Origin: Bidens hawaiensis
Lineage: Eukaryota; Streptophyta; Magnoliopsida; Asterales; Asteraceae
Direction of reading: 5' to 3'
Assembly (NCBI GenBank): GCA_021521415.1
Contig: JAIQDT010003023.1
Location: forward strand, 62,001-126,000
DNA length: 64,000 nt
Positions 57,020-64,000 of this stretch are shown here, in pieces (positions within the stretch are counted from its first letter, which is position 1; every line of letters begins with the position of its first letter). Made by a program: the position numbers and the translations under genes. The notes beneath the pieces are model-generated. The model saw only the letters and a program-made list of their open reading frames with translations, made no database searches and was not told the origin of the DNA.

Positions 57020-57770
57020 TGGAAGACGACTTAAAACCCGTAGTGTAGCACTAGAGGCAACTGAATCTAAATATGCAAGATGTGGTAAAGAAGGAAGTTC
57101 TCAAATTGCTTGATGCAGGCTTGATTTACCCCATATCTAATTCTCCTTCGGTAAGTTCTGTTCAAGTAGTCCCAAAGAAAAGGGAATGATGGTAGTCACC
57201 AATGACAAGAATGAGCGGATTCTTATGAGAACCGTCACGGGATGGCAAGTTTGCATCGACTACCGTAAACTCAACGATGCCACTAGGAAGGATCATTTTC
57301 CTCTCCCGCTCATCGATCAGATGCTCGAGCGTCTATCAGGAAAGATGCACTACTGCTTTCTTTCCGGATTCTCTGGTTATTTTCAAGTTCCATCTCACCT
57401 AAAGATCAGGAGAAAACAATGTTCACATGCCCCTATGGCACATTCGCTTACCGACGAATGCCCTTTGGGCTGCGTAATGCTCCGGTTAATTTTCAATGCT
57501 GTATGGTACCTATCTTTCACGACATCATTGAGGATTCAATGGAAGTCTTCGTGGACGGCTTCTTCGCCTTCGGAGACTGTTTTAGTATTTGCCTTGAAAA
57601 TCTTAAAAAGATGTTAGCAAGATGTGAGGAAGCCAACCCTATGTTAAACTGAGAAAAATGTCATTTTATGGTAAAGGAAGGCATTGTTCTTGGACACAAG
57701 ATCTCTCTAGAAGGACTAGACAAGGATAGAGCTAAGTAGAAACCATTTCCAAAGTTCCACCACCCACATA
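57020..57770 (+). pseudogene. Athila reverse transcriptase, N-terminal part, inactivated
   Basis: Blocks in order: 'VKKEVLKLLDAGLIYPIS', 'QVVPKK', 'VCIDYRKLNDATRKDHFPLP', 'TCPYGTFAYRRMPFGLRNAP', 'MEVFVDGFFAFGD', 'KCHFMVKEGIVLGHKIS'. The catalytic box reads FVDG, where gypsy RTs have F/YVDD or FMDD, so the second aspartate is lost. Two frameshifts (near 57180 and 57400) and several stops are present. It is cut off at the palindrome before RNase H. Confidence 0.9.
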
Positions 57771-57803
57771 TATGTTCAATCCATTTGAAGTTTCCTTAGC
57801 CAT

Positions 57804-58197
57804 TCTTAATTGTGTAAACCACTAAGTAATATTATTGTCGGATCTTATTTGTCCCGGTAAAGATTAAGGCATGGGTTTAGGTGGACAACAATATCGATGA
57901 TCGCGGTTTTTGCGTTTTTCTGAGCTTTAAAATCTAACTTATATGTTTGATTTAACTTTGATTTTCCGATTCTGATCCAACTGCATTAGACTTTTTCGTC
58001 CCTGAAAAAGTCTAATGCAGTTGGATCAGAATCGGAAAATCAAAGTTAAATCAAACATATAAGTTAGATTTTAAAGCTCAGAAAAACGCAAAAACCGCGA
58101 TCATCGATATTGTTGTCCACCTAAACCCATGCCTTAATCTTTATTGGGACAAATAAGATCCGACAATAATATTACTTAGTGGTTTACACAATTAAGA
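57804..58197. repeat. Near-perfect palindrome, 194-bp arms, 6-base loop
   Basis: Left arm 57804-57997 and right arm 58004-58197 are reverse complements with no gap; I found only two mismatches ('cccgg' against 'cccaa'). The loop is GTCCCT (57998-58003). The right arm is continuous with the minus-strand Athila element at 58.2-64 kb. The left arm is an inverted copy that abuts the unrelated plus-strand RT fragment. Confidence 0.95.
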
Positions 58198-59779
58198 CCC
58201 GCTTATTTTCTTCTTTTACCAGACCAGACCACCCCAACTTGACTTAAACCTCAAAATTAGCAGAATTAAAACTTTGTTGCTCCATATTTATGAATAGTTA
58301 AGACGATCAAGGGTATTGTTTATCCACCTAAGCTTAAGCATCAAAGTCTACCAAGCAGCCATTAGATATGATTAAGGTTCAATTATTTATAGCCAGTGCT
58401 CCCCACAACATGACATACCCCCGTTATCAAGCAATACCCCAAATCCTTCACCATAGGTGAGTATAGCGTGTCCCTTGTGGTCCGTTTCTTAATGGTAATG
58501 AGACGCGAGCAAGGGGACCCCACATGACTAACAGCATGGATGATCAAGTCTGTAGTGTATTTGTACTTTCGTACTATTTTGATCATGTTTATAGACTTAA
58601 AAGGGTTTGCTCTTTGGCTTTATTTTAAATATCCACAACCCCACTTAGGAATTGTGAATACCCAGCTAAATAGATTGCATACAGACCCATGGTCTCCGGA
58701 CCCGAAGCATCCCATCAATACAGGATTTAAGGTTATAAAACCATACGCCGATGAGGTGTAAAACACTAAACTATCATTTTAAGATTTATATCACAGGCTA
58801 CACGGCATACTCTAACGTTAAACCTACCCATGCATCATATGATAACGTATTCAGATTTTTAAAACTCATAATATTTCCAATTTTTCATACCAAAATTTGA
58901 GGCTTGAGTATGGCCCGACCTTTCATTGCTTATTTTCCACGGACAAGACGCTTTACCCACAAAAGATTTCCGTTTAAACCGTTTTATCAAATTTGCCCTT
59001 TCATTTTCAAGACTGAGCCTACCGACACATTCCAAGTTAAGTGCGTTTTCTTTTATTTATCTCATATTATTAGTAGTTTGAAAAACCGATTTCCGAATAA
59101 AATCATCATCTCCGACTTTAACGCAAAAGAAACTAAAAACAAGGGACATTTTTTTTAAAAAAAAAACTTAAACAACGTACGAAAACGAAAAACAAATGAA
59201 AACTTTTTATTTTTTTTTTAATTTTTTTAAATTTATTTTTTTTCTACAACTAAGTAAAATAAATTCTCATCCCCACACTTAGAACGAAATCGTCCTCGAT
59301 GAGAACAAGGAAAAGAAATAAAATAAAAATAAAACGTAAAGCATAAAATAAAAACTTTAAAGAACAGAAATTAAAATAGAGAACGGGTTACTCCCCTGGT
59401 TTAGATGCAGATTCTTCATCGTCTGTATATGACTCGAACGACCGTATAGCATTTCATTTGCGGCCGTAACCACGGGTGAACCAGTTCCAAAACGCCATCA
59501 GAGCTACCATGCGCATAATAATACCTGTAACAACTCAAACTCGCTCGCATGTAGCGGCGTACAAAACAGAAAACAAAAACATAAGAAATAAACATATTTT
59601 TGTGTTTTTGAATTTTTTTTTATTTTTTTGATTTTTTTTAAATATATATTTTTTTTGAATTTTGGAATTTTTTAAAATTTTTAATTAACAAAAATAAAAG
59701 AAACAAAACTCTAAATCTCGGGCTGCCTCCAGAGAGCGCTTAGTTTAACGGGTCCTTAGCCTGACCCCAAATCTCAATT

Positions 59780-61090
59780 TCAATTAGGTGGCTTCTCCTT
59801 TATCCGTTTCCCACTCGACCCGTTTCGTTTTATTCGTCTACTAGTAGTCAGGAAAAACTTACCAGAAAAATTTAAAGAGATTTTGAAAAACTGAAACGGG
59901 TCGGACCACCAAGACTTATACTTGCCCGGACCAAACTTTATACGAGTCGTGTAATGAAGGAGGATGTCATCTTTGTCGTGTGTCAACTTTTTATTTTGTT
60001 TCGTATGTCGTATCCTCACTTTCAAGTTCGTTTGATCCAAGTATACATGTTCCCTCTTCTGTGATGTCTCCCTGAAAATTAATCTTCCTATTTCTTCAAT
60101 GTCACCTCCTGGGTCAAATTGCGTATCATCTACTTCCATAGAGGTATCCTCCACAAGCTCTTCATGACAACCCTCGATATCAAAGATAACCACATTCGCC
60201 TTCTTGATCTCCGTCAAAGTAGATGCAATGATTTCTGGCAGCTTCCTCTCTTCATCTAAAAATGCATACTCAAGGTGGGCAGGCGAATCCTTAATCTCTA
60301 AGGAAGAAGGAGGAATCTCGACCGAAGGTCGGTCCATCGGATCGTCTCGTACGATCTCAGCAGACACGCCAGATTCAGGGGTATGCAACTCGGTGTCGGA
60401 ATCAAAGGACTGATTAGTTATGGCAACCATCTCAATCTCTGGAATCTCCCTATCGGGAATCTGGGTGTCGGAGGCAGATCCTCCACAGATTTCGCTGAGA
60501 AACTCCCCAACATGCTCCATGATGGTATCAATGAAGTATAAGGAGTCATCAGCAGCCTTGGGGTGTTTCAGTGACTGTCGAACGTCAAAGGTGACGTTCT
60601 CATCCCCAACTCTTAAGATTAATTTACCCTCGCAGACATCGATCAATGCCTGTGCAGTGGCAAGGAATGGTCGGCCTAAGATGAGTGGGACACTATCGTT
60701 ATCGTTCATGTCCAGGATGACAAAGTCCACGGGGAAGATGAACTTGTCGACACGAACAAGCATGTTCTCGACCACCCCTCGGGGGTATTTCACAGAACGA
60801 TCAGCAAGCTGGATACTCATACGGGTAGGCCTCGGTTCGCCTAGACCCAACTTGCGATACACAGAATACGGCATGAGATTAATACTGGCACCAAGATCTG
60901 CCAGCGCATGGACGACCGTATTATCACTCAAGATGCAGGGAATTGTGAAACTCCCAGGATCGGACATCTTTTCTGGTAACTTTCTCAGAGGAATGGAAGA
61001 GCAACCAGCACTCAGAGGAATGGAAGAGACTTCGGCTAACTTCTCTTTGTTCGAAAGAATATCCTTAAGGAACTTTGCATATTTGGGCAT
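59780..61090 (-). pseudogene. Athila protease fused to an integrase-tail remnant, 436 codons
   Basis: The open frame starts inside the polyprotein ('MPKYAKFLKDILSNKEKL'), continues through the protease active site 'HALADLGASINLMPYSVY' and 'VPLILGRPFLATAQALIDV', then an acidic linker, and ends with 'DDILLHYTTRIKFGPGKYKS' and 'WWSDPFQFFKI', which matches the integrase C-terminal pattern of Athila (FPGKLKSRW-GPF). RT, RNase H and the integrase core are missing, so I infer an in-frame deletion joining PR to the integrase end. An upstream frameshift near 61195 separates it from gag. Confidence 0.8.
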
Positions 61091-61134
61091 TTGCGTGAGT
61101 GCCTCAAGGAATGGGACATTAAGATGAAGTTGCT

Positions 61135-62703
61135 TCAGAAGATCAAGAAATTTGGAGTTCTGCTCCTCGTCTCTATCCCTACGGACTCTCCCGGGATACA
61201 GGAGTCTAGGTTGTGGACTCTCGGTGGTGTGCTGGGTAGTGGCTGGTTCTCGGCCTGTGCTGTACTTCCTGGGCTGTGCCTCTGATGCACCCTGGCCGGT
61301 GGAGACTCCAACTGAATCTCCTCGTCTACGTGCTCCTCTACATCTACCGCAGGCTCGTTAACGACTCCTCTCGTCGCCTCTTGAATCACGGGCTCGCTGC
61401 GTGCCCCCGCACCGCTCCTTTTCGTCACAGCCTTCGCAAACGCCTTCGGATTATGTTCAGTGTTACTCGGAAGTGTACCTGGCAACCTCTCATTTAGACG
61501 ACTTGCTATCTCTCCCATCTGACGCTCAAGATTTTGAATTGACGCTCCTTGATTTCTCATGAATGACTCGTGTTCCCGGAATTTCTCTTGAGTTTCTTTG
61601 TGACGGGAGTCCCCCCGAGTCATATACTGCGACAACATATGTGTCTGCTATGCCATCATCTCCTCTAACGTGGGCTTCTTCTCCACACTACTCGTTCCCT
61701 CACCGGAATCCTGGAATAGGCTCTGACGTTGCTGGAAGCCGGACTGATTTCCGTTCCTCCAGTTTGAGTTTTGGTTACCTCTCCACCCCGAATTATAAGA
61801 ATTGAAAGAATGTTGATTTCGGTTTGGATTATTAACGAAGTCGAATGCCTCCTCCTGGAAACCTACGGGGCATTGAACGGTATCGTGTCCCCCTCTACAG
61901 ATCTCGCATAACTTACTTTTCACCTGCAAGTCCTTCACGATCTTTGCTAACGATTCAACTTGTGCCACAAGTGCGGTACTCGTGTCGACCGAATGCATGC
62001 CGCGTGATAGGGAATCAACGGTTTTGGTACTCTTGACTGGTGGTCGCTGGTATCCACTCATGGCTAAACCGTTAAACAAGGCAATGCACTCATCCGTATC
62101 TTTCGTTGTCAGTAGGTTACCTCCTGCAGCTGTGTCGAGCATACTCTGAGTTGCGTACGTCACTCCGTTGTAGAACTTCTCGACAACCGCCAAGTCTTGT
62201 AGGCCGTGGTTTGGACATAACGCGAGTAGATTTTTGAACCTTTCCCACGCCTCGTAGAAGCTCTCGGTGTCCTCCATCTGGAAAGAATGAATCTGGTTAC
62301 GCAAATGAGCGGCCTTAGCTGGAGGATCGTATTTTTCAAGAAATTGGGTCTGCATGGCAGCCCAAGTAGCAATGGATCTCTGTGGGAGGGACTCAAGCCA
62401 CAGACTCGCATGATCAACGAGTGAAAACGGAAAGATTCGGAGTTTTATGGCGTCTTCGGATACGCCGGCAAGATGAAACGTGTCGCAGATACGTGCAATT
62501 CGAGTGAGATGAGAATGCGGGTTCTCGTGGAGCAACCCGTGAAACTGAGCAGAATGAGCAATAATGTTCAGAACATTGGATGGAATCTGCCAAGTCGTTT
62601 GAACTCCTATAGCTGGTGGAGCAATGCTGGATCTCGTGCCAGCATCGACCGGACGGGCCCGGTCTGCAACTGTCCTCCTTGGTAGTGGATTCGCGTCGCC
62701 CAT
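61135..62703 (-). pseudogene. Athila gag with one nonsense codon
   Basis: The frame runs from 62703 to 61135 with a single TAG at 61648-61650. Gag blocks: 'QIPSNVLNIIAHSAQFHGLL', 'ENPHSHLTRI', 'FPFSLVDHASLWLESLPQRS', 'FLEKYDPPAKAAHLRNQIHS', 'EDTESFYEAWERFKNLL'. The knuckle 'CEICRGGHDTVQC' lies before an Asn/Gly/Gln-rich linker. Beyond the TAG the same frame continues with a coiled-coil-like part and a Pro-rich segment until a frameshift near 61195. Confidence 0.88.
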
Positions 62704-62922
62704 AATCCTATCCCTAATGACGGGTTCAGAAAAAGTAAGAGAAGAGAACGTATTACCGACGGATGTAGATGAACTGGAAGACGGTTTTGTACGACAGGTA
62801 GTAAATAAAAGAAATTATAATTAGCTACACTATTTTAAACTAACAAACAAAACAAATAAGAAAGACAAGTAGTAAACAAGGCAAGTCTTAACTCGAGTCG
62901 TTCTTAATACGCCTCAAACCGT

Positions 62923-62942
62923 GTCCCCGGCAACGACGCCAA
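62923..62942 (-). promoter_or_regulatory. Primer-binding site of the right-hand Athila element
   Basis: Minus strand TTGGCGTCGTTGCCGGGGAC, matching the tRNA-Asp-type site (TGGCGCCGTTGCCGGGG) with one difference, just inside the LTR border. Confidence 0.85.
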
Positions 62943-62947
62943 AAACT

Positions 62948-64000
62948 TGATGTGTGAAAATGTATAATATAAATAAAGAACGAATCACAATTAAGCTTTA
63001 AATTTATAAAAACGAAAATCCTATAGAAACCACACAAAACCAGCAAGTGTACCGATCATAAATAGTATAGCATCAAGGAAGTCCGGATGTCGAACTCAAA
63101 GACACGTGAAAACGTTTATGATTAAGAAAACTCTAACCAAGACTTACCAAAATAATATTCATTTGATTTATTTTAGAATTTATTAAACTACTTAACTTAA
63201 TTAAACGAAAACCTTTAACAAAACTCTTTGAAAACTTTAACTGCAGTGATAAAAACGTCTACCTAGGAATGAATCATGTTGACAGAAATAACAAGACAAT
63301 GGATTGAAAATATTCAAGACACCGGTTATAAAAGATGACACAACCAACACTTGTTTAAGAAAGTCAAATTACCTCTCAGTCTCTCTAACAAACTTTAACT
63401 TATTTTAGTTGATTTTTAAAGAACAAACCGGAAAAACAATTATTAACGTGTTCAAATATCGACTCTCCTCTCGGTCTCCTCGACACACTATCCTAATGGA
63501 GACGAATACTACGCAACCAAGGATAGAGGAACAATTTAACTTAACCCAAATTAAACCAACTAATTGCACATAAACACTCAAACTTGACAAGACAAAACCC
63601 GCTCTCGCGCGGTCTTAATTCTAACAAGTAAAAGCAATGAGACAATGTTACTTCTTATCACCTCTCGGTCTCAAAGAAGATGTATTCTAACTGATTTTAG
63701 ATGATATATTACCCACTTATCCCTACGGTTGCGCATCCCGCAAATAAACCCAAAACACCAAGTAACGAGTTTAACAAGCAATCAATTAATCAAAACCGAT
63801 TCAATTAACTAATGCAAGAGGATTATAAGTAATAACAAATAAAACACAAGGTTTATGAAACAATGTAAAATAATGTAAAATAAAACAATGTAAAACTTCT
63901 TGAAAAGGATGATCCAGACAACTTCTTGAAAAGAATGATCCACTTATCTTCTCTGAAGAATGTCTGAATGCATTCCAAAATTTGAAGGACAAACTTGTAG
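62948..64000 (-). repeat. 5' LTR of the right-hand Athila element, partial
   Basis: Starts TGATGTG like the LTRs at 38.2 and 44.4 kb and shares the conserved 'agtgtaccgatc' and 'agtccggat-tcgaac' blocks near its end in element orientation. It continues past the window. Confidence 0.8.

Larger units (their letters stand above)
53090..57803 (+). mobile_element. Athila fragment (gag end, PR, RT), split by a solo LTR
   Basis: Plus-strand remains of an Athila polyprotein with many stops. A degraded gag tail (53100-53700) is followed by the protease, then by the region between PR and RT ('HNKAIAWKIIDIRG', 'HKILMEDDLKPV') and the N-terminal half of RT. It stops abruptly at 57803, where a palindrome begins. 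No LTRs of its own are seen in the window. The solo LTR at 54085-56262 cuts the protease. The left border at about 53090 is approximate. Confidence 0.85.
58198..64000 (-). mobile_element. Athila element lacking RT/integrase core and its 3' LTR; 5' LTR runs out of the window
   Basis: Minus-strand order: 5' LTR (62948 to beyond 64000), primer site, gag (62703-61135), protease plus integrase-tail remnant (61090-59780), then about 1.6 kb non-coding up to the palindrome. Words such as 'ccccacactta' near 59271 are Athila-type. No 3' LTR or purine tract follows: at the expected position is the palindrome. It resembles the deleted element at 38-46 kb in design but differs in sequence. Confidence 0.85.

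Noticed and set aside
60420..61127. 235-codon plus-strand ORF over the Athila protease
   Set aside because: Mirror frame of the protease coding strand, which carries the DLGASIN motif.
1..64000. tRNA, rRNA or small structured RNA genes
   Set aside because: No cloverleaf with A/B boxes or rRNA-like sequence was recognised by eye; tRNA-like matches were only retroelement primer sites.

Overview
The window is plant nuclear DNA, almost certainly eudicot: AT-rich, with short introns, and dominated by plant-type transposons (MuDR-like MULE, hAT, Helitron, Ty1/copia, and the Tat and Athila lineages of Ty3/gypsy). I cannot name the species. No rRNA, tRNA, CRISPR array or bacterial-type operon is visible. 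Only two ordinary host genes can be supported. One is a six-exon alpha-carbonic anhydrase (3340-5094, +) whose fifth exon has a one-base frameshift. The other is an intact single-exon gene for a plant-specific basic protein of unknown function (11029-11706, -).

Layout. 1-12.7 kb: host region with both genes, a probable small Helitron (2125-2853), a 'CCGGTT' foldback element (5441-5805) and a non-autonomous hAT (8672-9540). 12,699-17,877: a complete MULE with ~220-bp terminal inverted repeats and a perfect 9-bp target duplication; it carries a decayed MURA-type transposase and, convergent to it, an intact second gene for a GRF-zinc-finger, coiled-coil, membrane-anchored protein. 18,125-18,476: a MITE. 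18,603-27,552: a young Tat-lineage LTR retrotransposon on the minus strand, with near-identical 979-bp LTRs and the 5-bp duplication GGTCA. Its pol has been deleted so that gag runs in frame, past one stop, into a remnant of the integrase tail. On the opposite strand it carries an intact five-exon, 913-codon antisense gene with its own TATA box. 28.2-30.5 kb: two more short-word foldback arrays, one with clear TIRs and a target duplication.

31,053-36,675: a decayed Ty1/copia element (-) split by a solo LTR (33,033-34,929) with a perfect target duplication. 36.7-47.7 kb: nested insertions, with an Athila-type element (38,241-45,991) inside a non-coding LTR element (37,095-47,733) that itself lies in MITE-rich DNA. 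47.9-50.2 kb: a small Helitron and an hAT with a perfect 8-bp duplication. 50.2-53.1 kb: spacer with a perfect 95-bp tandem duplication. 53.1-57.8 kb: a dead Athila gag/PR/RT fragment (+) split by a second solo LTR of the same family. 57,804-58,197: a 194-bp-arm, nearly perfect palindrome sitting exactly where the 3' end of the next element should be. 58.2-64.0 kb: an Athila element (-) with gag, PR and an integrase-tail remnant, whose 5' LTR runs out of the window.

How the pieces work together. The window is mainly a record of transposon nesting and of pol loss. Two unrelated LTR lineages (Tat at 25 kb, Athila at 60 kb) have independently reached the same reduced design: gag kept, the enzyme-coding middle deleted, a stub of the integrase C-terminus left. 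Both would depend on partner elements for enzymes. The most interesting candidates are the MULE's preserved accessory gene beside a ruined transposase, the spliced antisense gene of the Tat element, and the terminal palindrome at 58 kb, which looks like a snapback product nucleated by a small hairpin near the polypurine tract.
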